This document shows positions 46,341-58,062 of a stretch of 64,000 nucleotides of DNA, piece by piece. Source of the DNA: Hydractinia symbiolongicarpus (Eukaryota; Cnidaria; Hydrozoa; Anthoathecata; Hydractiniidae); contig NC_079875.1 in assembly GCF_029227915.1 (NCBI RefSeq), positions 12,583,001 through 12,647,000 on the forward strand, read 5' to 3'. The number at the start of each line of letters is the position of its first letter. Position 1 is the stretch's first letter. The notes under the pieces were generated by a model that was not told where the DNA came from, ran no database searches, and saw nothing but the letters and a program-made list of their open reading frames with translations. The position numbers were made by a program, and so were the translations under genes.

Positions 46341-47999
46341 TGGCCTTGCTGACGGCAGCAACAAGTAGCACATTTTAAGAATTTCGGATTTACCAAATAA
46401 CCTAAGATCCGAAGTCCTAAGTCCACTCTGAACATTGAAAATTGAACTTTGACAAGTTGAAGATATGTGAATTTAATATAGAATGAGCCTACACACTTAC
46501 TTGTGGTTACGAACTTCGAAATTCCTTGTCTTGTCCCAACATATTGTGACAACGACTGTAGCTATATATAGTTCTAGTTTACTATGCCATTTTTCATTCA
46601 CACTTGCAATATTGAATTAAAATTTGGGGTCCTCCAAACAGTCTTGACGTTAATCATATTATGGTTTTGCAAAATTTTGCTATTCGACTCATGTCTTTGA
46701 ATCTCGAAGAGCATCATCCAGCACCGACATATCCAGAGGGGTTTTGCTACCAGTTTACCCGTATGGGATCCCAAATTCTTATACCAAAAATGAAGTAAAT
46801 ATAAGCTCTAAGTAGTATGTTTTTCTTCAGCAAATTTGCGATCCTTCAAAACGATTAAACTGCTTGGGTTTGACGTACATGCGATCACATTCGTAACATT
46901 TGAATGTTTTGAATTCACGAGCCTACCACCATCTTTACTCACTTGGCAATTTCAAAATAAATCGAGTGAACGATAGCTTCAGCCTATGTAATAGACCTAA
47001 CTCTATGTCTGTGAACGTAGGCTAGTGAAAGGTTTCCCGTCAAAATCAATACAGCGCTGGGGACAAGGTTGGTAATCACAATTTTATTGGTTGGTAATTC
47101 GTATCAAAACTTCGTATCAATAATTCATAAGGCTTAAATTAACATCAGCATTCGGCACTGCCGACGTTACAAAGATACCGTAGTTTCGTCGGCAAAAAAA
47201 ATTGCCAACATAATTTTGTTGTGAAATTTAAATGAATGGTATTATGAAGAACGTAAGGTATAGAGAACATTAAAGTCACAAAGAATACTGTGAGAAGAGT
47301 GCGCACCCATGCAAGTTAAATGTAGCCAGAACATGTGATAGGTTAGGTGTCCCGCACCTTAATACAGCTTTCGGACAAATGTTCTCATGATGTAATACCA
47401 AAGAAAACACATGTTCAATAAAGTTTAAAAAATCTTTTTAAAAGGGAAAAGAGAACATGTTTAGTAATAATGATCAAAAAAATTGTATATTGTATTAAAA
47501 AGAAGTCCAGAAGTTCTGTCTCCCACACGACACAGCAGGCAATAAGTCAGTCCTGCCCTCGGTTTTGTGAGAAGAGGTGTTCTGCGAAGACTCTAACAAT
47601 TGAGTCTCCTGTACAGTTCTGCTTTGCATTGAACTGTGCCTGTGACAAGCACTGTCGAAGCATGTCACCGGTGACTTCTTCGATGTTCAACTTAATGATC
47701 CCCTGACCTTCAGTTCGTAAATAGCATGTGTACAACTTACTTTTTAATCAGTTTATCTTTAAACACAGAAAGCTAGTTGGAACAATTATGTAAAAAATGC
47801 AAGTATATAATAATTCTATAAAATTTTGCTGTTTTGAGTGCCGCAAAGCCATTTTCCAGCAATCTAGGGAACTCAAAACCCAAAATTTCCCCTTCTGCAC
47901 CAACCTTGGTGGTGCCTCACGGAGATACTAACCTAAGCAAAAGTTGGGTATAAGAAAACGGTAGTCCCAAAAAAACTCTGAATACGTCACTATCCAGTC

Positions 48000-48336
48000 A
48001 CCTGTATGGTAATTTTGAGCTCCTCAAATTCTCTGATATTGTCCAATGTCACAATATTCTATTTTTACATAAACTATTTCATGAAAAATGTCCTGCTTCT
48101 ATCTTTATACATTTGCGGTTGACTTCACCCATGCTCAAGGCACTTGGGCAAAGAAGATTGGTTTGCTCAATCTCCCTACCTTTAATATATGCTGTTTCTT
48201 TTGGTAAAAACTTAGTTAGATTTAATGCCATTAATTCCTGGAATAAGTTGCAGTCTTTAATGACTAGAAAATTTGTTTCCCTTGATTATTTAATCCTAGA
48301 AGTGATCTGAAAAAGTACTTTGTTTCGTCTTACTAA
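48000..48336 (+). mobile_element. Degraded non-LTR retrotransposon ORF2 C-terminus
   Basis: The plus strand encodes, with one frameshift, FSDIVQCHNILFLHKLFHEK, then CPASIF, then NLVRFNAINSWNKLQ and finally DLKKYFVSSY followed by a stop at 48334-48336. This order (LHNILFxHxLF, PxSIF, SIRFxxIKSWNxL, LKKYFxSxY-stop) is typical of the C-terminal end of CR1/Jockey-like LINE reverse-transcriptase ORFs (known). Upstream reverse-transcriptase motifs are absent, consistent with 5' truncation. Confidence 0.6.
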
Positions 48337-48888
48337 TCCTTCTCGTTTCTCGCATGGTTGTTTATCATTTGACCCACTATTATTACTGGAATTGGGACAG
48401 GTAACATTGTAAACAGGTATCCTGCATGGCGCACTGAATCCACTATGCTATCAGGATCTTCACAATGAGAAAAGATTGTGATAGCATTGTGATTACCATT
48501 TTAAGGTCCCAAAAGTCATGATGGTTTGCGATGTTCATGTTAAAGTGCCATGTGTGGTGTGTTAAAAATTGAAATATTTTGTTTTTAACTTTAAATCATA
48601 TATATAATTGTTATAATTATCAGACCATTAACCATGTTTAAATACTGTTTAACTTGTTTTGCTAAACTTCTGGACTGCAAAAGACATTAGATATTTTTAA
48701 AAGGCATGTTTATTAGCAAAAAAATTTTTTTATGTAAATGTGGGACATTTAAAGTCTTAAAAAGTTTTTTTTGCATAAGTATATATATCCTAGCCATCAA
48801 CAAAAAAGAAATCCAAGATTACATAATATCTTGCATGTCTTTTGTTATCTAACTCATGCTCATGCTGTATGTTATTTAGAGCAACAAA

Positions 48889-49725
48889 ATGTTAGCGTTG
48901 ACCTCAAAAGGAAGATTGCTTTTTCAACAAGGAACTCGTTTGTGCTCCACAGCTGGCTATCAGTTTTTGGATGTCACCACAGATTCGAAAAAAGGGTATG
49001 GCATATTAGAAATGAAGAAGGGCCGTGTCAACAGTTTGAGTTTAGAAATGATAACAGAACTGAACAATGCAATAGACAATCTCGAAAAGGACAAGAATTG
49101 TCGTGGAGTTGTAATCACTTCAAAAGTACCAGTGTTTAGTGCTGGTCTCGACATATTAGAAATGTACCAGCCTAAGCCTGACAGGTTGCGAGAGTTTTGG
49201 ATTAGCTTTCAAGATTTAAAGTACAAATTATTTAGTAGTAGTATGGTTTTGATTGCTGCCATTAATGGTGCTTGTCCTGCAGGCGGGTGTGCAATAGCAT
49301 TCAGCTGTGATTATCGACTATTGTCAGATGGAAAGCACAAAATGGGATTAAATGAAACTTTACTCGGGCTTGCTGCTCCTCTTTGGTTAAGCAACTCCAT
49401 GAAGCTTCTTGTTGGTCATCGACAAGCTGAAAAGTTGCTTAGTTTAGGTATAATGTGCCCTCCTACTGAAGCTCTTAAAGTTGGCATGGTTGATGAAGTA
49501 GTAAAACCAGATGAGTTGATGAACAAAAGTTTGGCAGAAATGGAAAAATGGTTGAAAATTCCAGATGTTGGCAGAATCCAGACAAAAGTTTTAACAAGGA
49601 GGAAGTTTCTGCAAGAATTTCAGGATGGACGGGAGGATGATTTAAACTTTTTTCTTCAAAGTATTCAGAATCCTCTGCTCCAAGAACAACTTGGTCATTA
49701 CCTAGAAGCATTGAAAAAGAAATAA
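48889..49725 (+). CDS. eci1: Enoyl-CoA delta isomerase 1, mitochondrial (ECI1/DCI)
   Basis: The uninterrupted 278-residue frame starts at ATG 48889, ten bases after an acceptor-like AG. The N-terminus MLALTSKGRLLFQQGTRLCS is basic and hydroxylated without acidic residues, as expected for a mitochondrial presequence. The crotonase fold follows: FSAGLDILEM (83-92) and INGACPAGGC form the oxyanion hole, CDYRLLSDG follows, and GLNETLLG carries the catalytic Glu at about residue 156, the single acid typical of ECI1. It shifts 3-cis/trans double bonds to 2-trans-enoyl-CoA so that unsaturated fatty acids can enter beta-oxidation (known). Length is close to the human protein (302 aa). The coding region has no introns. 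Confidence 0.93.
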   Translation: MLALTSKGRLLFQQGTRLCSTAGYQFLDVTTDSKKGYGILEMKKGRVNSLSLEMITELNNAIDNLEKDKNCRGVVITSKVPVFSAGLDILEMYQPKPDRLREFWISFQDLKYKLFSSSMVLIAAINGACPAGGCAIAFSCDYRLLSDGKHKMGLNETLLGLAAPLWLSNSMKLLVGHRQAEKLLSLGIMCPPTEALKVGMVDEVVKPDELMNKSLAEMEKWLKIPDVGRIQTKVLTRRKFLQEFQDGREDDLNFFLQSIQNPLLQEQLGHYLEALKKK

Positions 49726-51541
49726 TTTGACTTAAGAATCTAGATATATTTATTTTTTTATCTTGTCTCTTTAAAGATCCCTGCTAAGTTACTAGAAATA
49801 ATATCTTTTCCCTTTTATTTTTATATGAGTTGTTCAGTTTTATAAAATAAACTAGAGATATCTATTCAGTTCAAACAATCATAACCATTTGGATGCATTT
49901 GACTAGTATATATATGACCAATAATGACCGCTTTGTGAAGTCCTAATACTCCTTATATATAGCTTAGTAAAATGTGTTACCTATATGGTTGTTTTTTACT
50001 GATTTAATTTGGAATGAAACAAAAAAACATGTTTTTTTACGACATGAACATTAATATGTGGCTAATTTTTGTACGATGCCAAACTAACAGTGATGTTTTT
50101 ATTATTGCATTACAAATTGGCTTTTTTTTCGTAGTACATAGCATGTATAACAAACTGGTGTAACAGAGTAAAATTATTTTCGTATGCTTATATTGTTCTC
50201 ATACTGTCAAGTTAGGGATATATTTAATGTTTGTGTAATGGTAGTAGCGTTGTCACCTGATTTAAAATGGTTGGGCTCTCAAAATACATAGCTTCACATA
50301 ATACGCTCTTTTTTTAAAAGCATACTTAACCTCAGATTCTCTAAAATATAAGCATAGAATGAGCATAGAATAAGCCTAAAAACTTTTCCTCCCATTGATT
50401 TGTTCCTAAATCAGGTGCAAGGAATACTGTTACACAAAGAGATACATAAAAAAATTGATGCGGTTACAAAAAACAGCATGAAGTGATCTTGGAACTACTA
50501 TGTACAAAAATGAAACCTGTAACCAAGGCAACAAATTTAATTGAAAAAAGTAGAATAACAACAGAGTGGCTTTTCTTTTCAGAGAGTAAAATTAGTTTTA
50601 AAATTAAGCAGATATATATTTCAAGCAAAATTTCATGTTTAAATTGAAAACATCTTAAGCATATTGAGGTTGTATTTAATCTGAACAACTGAGAATCTAA
50701 ACAATTTAATTTTATTAAAAGTCATATTCTCTTAATTTTTATATTTTTTAGGTTTAAAGTGGTAATAGTATTTACTAATAAAGCACAACAAAATCACAAG
50801 GCCGTTATGCAGCAGGTTTAAGCAATTTTATTACACAAAGACAGATGTGGCTTACAGGAGGTAATTTTCAGCTTTTTCAAAAAACTTTTAGTTCAGTGTT
50901 TATGTAACAAAACCATGTGTCAAGTACGTTGTGCTTAAAGTCACACTGAATCGCTTAAGTCCTAATAAAGGTTGGCATTAAAAAAATAATAATCCACATT
51001 CACATTTACCCACTGCAATGTTTTCTTGATTAACAGACTATTTGTTTCTGAACTGTGTTCCTCTTATGACAATCAATGTCTAAAGACAAATAACATTGCG
51101 TGCAGAAAGTGATTATGTCTTTCTTCTGTATCTTTTTGTATTTTTATGCTAAGTTAAGTTAATTTTTATTTGCCCATTTTTTATGTCAAAATATGGCTAC
51201 CAGTAGCAGTACCTCCAGGACCCACAATAATGTTATTTTCTTTTCTGTTTCAAATGTTTTTGTTACTAAAAGTTGGATAATATTGCTACTGGTCAGGAGG
51301 TAAGGTATTAAAGGTGCTGATTGACACGCAGTAAAATATTTTTTGGCTGTGATTTTTGATTGTTTGATTTTTTCAGACACAGATTTAGTCAGTGGTACTG
51401 ACAGGCTAAACCTTTTCTATTGTTTGAACTAGTGCTAAGCAGGATTTCTGCTGGTAAATGTATTTATTGCATATAATTTCTCTATTTTTTAGTTGCTACA
51501 AAAGATATAATTTGCATACTTGTTAAGAAACAAGACAAGTT
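49726..51541. other. Intergenic spacer before sirt6
   Basis: No gene recognised on either strand. An acceptor-like TTTTTTAG at 51486-51492 lies 50 nt before the sirt6 start and may end a 5' UTR intron. The phrase TAATGGTAGTAGCGTTGTCA at about 50238 hints at an old tRNA-like fragment. Confidence 0.5.
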
Positions 51542-54500
51542 ATGTCTGTCAACTATGCAGCTGGTTTGAGCAACTTTCCTCATATACACAAAGGCAAATG
51601 TGGTTTACCAGAGGTAAAAATTATTTGTTTCACTAAATGTAATTAATTTATAAAAATGCTAGTGTTACAACATGTTTTCTTGTATTTGAATAGATTTACG
51701 ATTCTCCAGATGTTCTGAAAAGAGGAGTAGACCAGTTAGTCGAGTTGATTAAAAACTCGAAGCATATGGTTGTACACACTGGAGCTGGCATAAGCACTGC
51801 AGCTGGAATTCCAGACTTTAGAGGGCCCAAGGGTGTATGGACACTGGAGTCGAAAGGCCAAGCACCAGTTGTGAATATTGGTATGTATGTTACAGGCTTA
51901 AGAAAGTGTTTTAATTATTTGCACACCATTAAGTGTGTTTGCATGTATGCTGATTCTTACTCCTAGAGTATTGATAAGAAAATCGTAATCAAAAATGTCA
52001 ATATTTTGGGGTTTTTTTGGTGTATATATTTATATATGCAATTATACTTTAAACATTTTGATGTGCGTATGTTTAAATTTAAAGGGTGTAAAAATGTACG
52101 ACAACTTGTCATGTTGACCAAATGCTTGGAAAATTTAGTATGCCTGAAAAATCTTAAAAAGTTTATTTTGTTTCTAAAAAATTCTTTGAAATCTTGTTGT
52201 TGGTAATGCTTTTTGTTAAGAAAACTTTGGTATTTGTGCACACCATAAAAATTTCGTTTTATTATTATATTTTCAACATTTCTCATCGGGACATACAGCT
52301 AGTCTGATGTTTAATTAAACTTCTGAAAGCATTTGCCTGCAAAACTGTTTTTGAAAGCACCAATTTGTCCTGGGAATTTTAGTAGAATTCCTAAAAAATG
52401 TCTAAAAACTCCTGAAAGTTTCTATTTCTTATTTTACCGTTCCACCGCAATTATAGTACACTCTTGTACACTTGTATATTTTGTGATCTTAGATTTCGAT
52501 GAGGCTATTCCAACTAAGACACACATGGCTATTCTTGGCCTGCAACAGTCTGGTATTGTGAAATATGTTGTGAGTCAAAATATTGATGGATTACATTTGA
52601 GATCAGGCTATCCCAGGTAAAACTTGTGTGATGACCATTCTGTGGCATCGGTGTGTTAATTTTACAACTTATGTGTGTTCTAAGTATCTTGTTTTCTAGC
52701 AATATGTTTGCTAAGGATTTTTAACCCTTAGCCTTTTGTGTTGTTATTGGTGGTCACGGATAAGTCCTAAATGGTATCTGTTTGGTACCCGTTGGAAACC
52801 TCAATTTATCTTCTTCCCAATGAAAGTCACTTTTTTATAGCAATCTAGCTCTTAGGAGTTCCGGCGCTCTCACTGTGGACATTTTTTGCTCGATTTTCTA
52901 TCGTAGATCTACATAATCCATCGTCTATAGGTTGACATTGTAGATGCTGATTTTTTTGTGATTGCTTTTGTGTTCTTGAAGTAAACAGTTAAATGGCTTA
53001 TTATTAGCTGTAACACGAGACAGCTACACAGTTACCGCGTAAATTATGAACAAATATATGTTACTCTTTGTGGTTGCTACAAGATTGACCCAATTTTTAT
53101 AGTAAAAATAAAAACCTTTTCTTTTTAACTTATCTTGCTTGAAAAGCGTAACTCTTAGGTTTCTAGCAACATAGAATGCTTGGAATGCTTTGGGAAATCT
53201 TAGAAGATACTTTTAATAATATAAAATTTTCTAACCTAAACTGTCGCATTTGTTACCTATTTAGTTCTAATTTTTAAATTTTATTTTGAATTAAAATTAG
53301 TATTTCTGTGTTTTTGAATTACCTTCGCACGAACAAATTCGTTTGGGAAAATTGGTGAAATTTTTGTCAAGTGATGAAAATTTTATTCCTAAAGTATGAT
53401 TTTTTCCGACTGATTTATCTAGCTTTCTTCAACGAATGTGTTGATAGCTTCTTAAACCAGAGGTTATATTCATTATTTTCTGTTTTCTTTGATAAAAAAA
53501 ACCATCCAGTGAGTAACATAGAAATGCCACTTGAATTAATCCGAAAAAAAAAATTGACAAAAAAATTTGCTAAAAAAGTTTTCTTCCACGAAGATTTCTC
53601 TGATAAAGTACTTCAGGTATCTCAGCTGTGTTATGAAATTAAGGGTGGCAGATGATGGTACAAATTATAGCCCTTGAAAAACTCCAAAATATGTATCTTT
53701 TATTTTGCTAGATCGCAGTTATCTGAATTACATGGAAACATGTTTGTGGAAAAGTGCGAGAAATGTGACCACGAATATTATCGACGAACACCAGTTTCTA
53801 CCATGACACAGAAGCGAACAGGTAATGTTTGCATGCAGAGAGGAAAGCGTGGTCTCACGAACTGCAGGTTGGAATTTTTGTTTTTAAATTATAAATTCTC
53901 GCGCGCACTATTTTTCTCAAGCATTGGCACAAAAATCAATACAGTCGTACCAGTCTAAAGATGAGTTAATACGCTCAAAATAATTTTCTCTGAAAAAAAT
54001 ATCCGCTTGCGAGAAACATTTACCTTTTTACCAAGTTTGACCACTGCATTATGTATTCCTTGCTATAAGGTTTTGTTTGCACTTTTGTAGAGGAAAGTTG
54101 AGAGATACAATACTTGATTGGGAGGATAACTTACCCTCGGGAGATTTGTATAACGCAGAAATTGAATCGAAGTATGTATACTTTTTGTGTGTGGTTTGTA
54201 TCTAGACTTTGGTATGACGAGCTTTAATGAAGTCTAGGACATTTTTGATTAAAGATTTATCTTTAAGGAGAATAGCGTTGACGAAAAGGCCCAAAGCAGG
54301 AAAAACTCTGGTTGATTTTTTTTATCTTTCAGAATTTTTCATGTTTAGAAAAGCCGATCTGTCGTTATGCCTTGGCACGACATTGCAAATCGTACCAAGC
54401 GGTAAGCTGCCATTATTTACGTTGAAAAACAAAGGCAAGATGGTGATTGTAAACCTACAGAAAACAAAATACGTAAGAAAGTCTTTTATTTATTCAGTCA

Positions 54501-55771
54501 CATTTGTTGCTAATACAAAATTTTTCAGTTCTCGCGGAACACTTTCCAACACATTATGCTTAGTCTTGGTAATCTATTTGGAGGAGAAAGAGAGGGGAAG
54601 TGGGTGCAAAGGGTAAAAATGTCGTTTCCTTAATTATCCAGTAGAATAGAAAATGAAAGATAATTTCCAATTTAAAGCCCTTTAAAACAAAAAATTATGG
54701 GAGTAGAAATATAGAAGATTGATTCTGAATTTTGAAGACTCTTCTCAGTGGGCATTAATATTCTATTCACATTGCTGTTGTTTCGGCATCTCTTCGATAT
54801 CCAGGCTTGATGTGCATTTCATTGCATTTTTAATCCTTCAGCGAGCCGTTTGTTTATATGTTAAGAAAACGTAATTTTTAAACAAAATACGACTATTCTG
54901 GAGCTGTGGTGAAGTGTGAGTTGTCATAAGTATTTTTCCAAATATTTTACATACTATCGTAGTAACAGTATTTGATAACCTTCGTTAATGCTTCTGTCGC
55001 GATAATTTTTTCTTCATTTGGTTCGCTTTTCCACAACATTTAGAGAGGGGCGTGCTTATAAAATTAATTTTAACTTAAGAGCGATTATTAGAGGGGGGCT
55101 TAAATGGAAGGGACTCTAAAAGGGACTTCAAAATTCTTTATTGGTTTCCTTGAAAGTTTAGCTAATTAAGCGGAATTATAACATCATCGTTTAGATGCTC
55201 CAAAACAGTTGCTAGTATAAGTAAGTTTTAATAAAGAGTTTGATAAATTTAAACTTCATTTTTATTTCAGGACAAAAAGGCCGACGTTCTTATTCATGCC
55301 TATGTCGATGACGTCATGGAACGCGTGATGAAAGGACTGGGTTTGAGTATACCGGAATTTCAGCCAGAATTTTATTTAAGTAGCGTGATTATGTTACCTG
55401 ACGACCAGCTTAAGATTAAAAAGGTAGATGTTTCAGAAGTTAAAGCAGAGGACAAATCCGCGTCTGAGCAGGGTAGGTTAGACCACAACGATGACGAAAG
55501 TAAACATACCGAAGATGAAAAATCAAATGTAATAAAAGACGATAGTTTTAAATCTGACAATTCAAATATTAAGAGTGTTACAGACCAGCTTGGTGTCAAT
55601 AACAGTAATGAGATTATTCAAGAGATTAAACAAGAAGATAATGCAAATCCTAAGAGTAATGATGAGTCGCACATTAAACCAACGGTAACCAACGGCGGTG
55701 CAAATGACAGACTTCCTAAACGTGAAATGACCGATATTGAAATTTTTGAAAATAAAAAACCAAAAATGTGA
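51542..55771 (+). CDS. sirt6: NAD-dependent protein deacylase sirtuin-6, 7 exons
   Basis: Exons 51542-51613, 51694-51880, 52493-52616, 53712-53867, 54091-54171, 54349-54472 and 55271-55771 join in frame to 414 residues (human SIRT6 355). The start [10 protein letters not shown] is identical to the vertebrate N-terminus. NAD-site motifs are HTGAGIS (52-58), GIPDFRGP and SQNIDGLH; the catalytic His is in ELHGNMF (135). Zinc cysteines 143, 146, 168 and 179 keep exactly the vertebrate spacing. [27 protein letters not shown] and VIVNLQKTK follow in order. SIRT6 (known) is a chromatin enzyme removing acetyl groups from H3K9/H3K56 and long acyl groups, with roles in DNA repair and metabolism. After the catalytic domain comes a Ser/Asp/Lys/Asn-rich tail of about 130 residues, ending in [17 protein letters not shown], perhaps nuclear-targeting. 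All four catalytic landmarks are intact. Confidence 0.95.
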
Positions 55772-55813
55772 AATCAATTTTATGATTTAATTTATTACAC
55801 TATACTAAACACT

Positions 55814-56023
55814 TTCGCTATTTCGAAAATTTGCGACTTTACGAAATGATTCTACGCCGGTGGACTTTTTTCGAATAAAGCTAAACCTTACTGGACAAAG
55901 TGTTTGTCACCTAAAGAATTCGCTATTTCGAAAATTTGCGACTTTACGAAATGATTCTACGCCGGTGGACTTTTTTCGAATAAAGCTAAACCTTACTGGA
56001 CAAAGTGTTTGTCACCTAAAGAA
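55814..56023. repeat. Perfect 105-bp tandem duplication
   Basis: 55814-55918 and 55919-56023 are adjacent copies that look identical base for base; both begin TTCGCTATTTCGAAAATTTG. It lies 43 nt after the sirt6 stop, probably in its 3' UTR. Identity suggests a recent event or an assembly artefact. Confidence 0.85.
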
Positions 56024-57575
56024 TTTTTTTATTGACAAATACTTCGATCCAATTAAAAACAATAATTCCAATGTTATGGGTATTTCAGGCATCCAAATTT
56101 GGACCCAAATTGTGGATTCATCCAAAATTCTCTGAAAATTGTTTTTACCGGAATCCATATGTTAATGAGTTATATTTTCATCACTACTGAAAGTCGAAAT
56201 GAATACCTTCTCTGATATTTGAACTAGAAGAGGCTAAAAAGCATTTTCTCCTAAAGTTTTACCCTTAAACCTCATAAATTCCTCCTAAATGTCGTAAAAT
56301 TGTAAGTTTTAAATCCATGACCACGCAGTGTCTAAGTTAAGCTAGTATACAACTTTTATTCGAATATTAAGCACCTCTGAGAAAATTCGTCATTTTTGTC
56401 GATGAGAAAAAGTATATACAGTATTATATGTTGTTACTCAATTTTTATTGTTTTTAAAGTATTAAATTTACTGTATATTTATAAACATAAAAGACGAACG
56501 TACAAAAAAAAAACACTACCCTGGATTATTGCGGTGAGAGTGACTTTAGCTTTAGAGTGTAGCCTAGTGTTACCCTAACTCTTTATATGCTTGCGACGCC
56601 TTGGGAGGAGACGTGCAACAAACAAATACAAATTTATTAGCTTAGCTTTGGAAAAGTTATTCAGAAAAGAAATTAATTTTCCTTGGTATTTTATCAACAT
56701 ATATTTTATAACTTTTGTCTGGGCTTTTGAGATTTAAATGTTCAGACATGGCAAATGTGGCTAGGATGGTCCATTCTGTAAAAAAAAGTTTGTGAATTTA
56801 ATTAACGAACGCCTGTGGTGCAATCATTTGTCCGCTGATGAAGGTGTCCGCGAAGTAGGGAATCTCATTTCCCCGCTTTAATTCAACGGAAAACGGGTTT
56901 ACAATCTCTGCCAAAAGTAGTTCAGACAAATGGAATAACTGAAAAATGTCAGAAAAGAAGATAAATAAAGAATTATAATTCCCCCCCCCTCCCTACCCTT
57001 TGATTTTTTTGACACAATGTTGGACAACCATAGCAGCAAACTCTACCCCTACAAGTACTGTAAATAACGGTGCCAAAGATGTTCTTAAACGTGGCCCCTC
57101 AACACCTTTATGTACATGTCGACAACCCTGGCAGAAGTGTTCGCATTTTGAAGTGTCCGTTAATTAATAAGTCGATTGTATTAGTTTTCTTGTATATTGA
57201 GTCTCAAGGCAAGTGCTGCTGAATGCGACAGTCGTTTTCTTGTCATTACACTCCACCTGATTAAAGTTGTTTTCGATCTTTTACGAATCTTATTTAGTGT
57301 GATTCTATTTGGCGAGGGTTGAAACATTTGAACTCAATTTTGTAATTACGTCAAAAAAGCCAACTTTTCTCAATACTAACATTTACCTGCTGAGTTGTAG
57401 CTAAGAAGCTTGCTCAAAGCAACGCTCGCTTTGACACAGCTTTTATCTTCAAAGCAAGTTTTATGTTGTAAAAAATCCAGCTTTTGTTTCTCACAACAAC
57501 CTCTATTATTCTCTTAATGGCGCTGCGATTTCTAACAGTTCTAGCTTGAAAATTTAGGCAATGTTTTCACTAGAC

Positions 57576-57605
57576 CTTATTATTATTATTATTATTATTA
57601 TTATT
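57576..57605. repeat. (TTA)n microsatellite
   Basis: About nine uninterrupted TTA units border the SINE at 57655-57848. Confidence 0.85.
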
Positions 57606-57654
57606 CCGAATGTTTATACAGGATATAGCCACTTCAGTGTTTGAAACACTGTTA

Positions 57655-57848
57655 TTAATGTGGGTCCTGTGTTCGGAATGTATACATGAAGTATACACCG
57701 GCATTACCTACCCAATTTCCCTCACATGGCATGGGTTGACCCGTAGCTGTAGTAAAGACACTTGCTAAACATGCCCGCGCTGTGGACCGAACCACGGACC
57801 TTGTGATTACGAAGCGAACTCCATAACCACAAGGCCACGCGCTATGAA
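57655..57848 (-). mobile_element. tRNA-derived SINE, second type
   Basis: On the minus strand TGGCCTTGTGGTTATGGAG resembles an A box, the anticodon-like loop is TTCGTAA, and GTGGTTCGGTCC is a B box. The body differs from the 6269/7930 family. Confidence 0.6.
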
Positions 57849-57944
57849 CCGAAATGAACTTATATCGGCATAAAGTTTCATACCGCAATGAAATTCACGG
57901 AGTTGTTTTTCATATCTGTTTTTTTTTTGGGTCTTAGATTTAGA

Positions 57945-58062
57945 GGTAGTTAGTACAGATATCGTTTTGGTAAAGCGTTAGCTTCCAGCGCAAAGGATTG
58001 TGAGTTTAGACCCCGGCTAAGTCATGTCAGGCTATAAAAAAGCGTGGATCGATCCCTTTTTC
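57945..58062 (+). mobile_element. tRNA-derived SINE-like sequence
   Basis: TTTTGGTAAAGCGTTAGCTT followed by GTGAGTTTAGACCCCGGCT resembles the A and B box halves of a tRNA-like promoter. The arms do not fold into a complete tRNA, so a SINE head is more likely. Confidence 0.45.

Larger units (their letters stand above)
44574..48888. other. Intergenic region with mobile-element remnants
   Basis: No complete gene. It contains a palindromic element (45383-45448), a hairpin (46302-46340), a CTGGGGACAAGGTTGG motif near 47057, an unassigned minus-strand frame (47547-47735) and a LINE relic (48000-48336). Confidence 0.5.

Noticed and set aside
50225-50290. tRNA-like sequence in the eci1-sirt6 spacer
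   Set aside because: Only the A-box-like half is convincing; no B box or cloverleaf.
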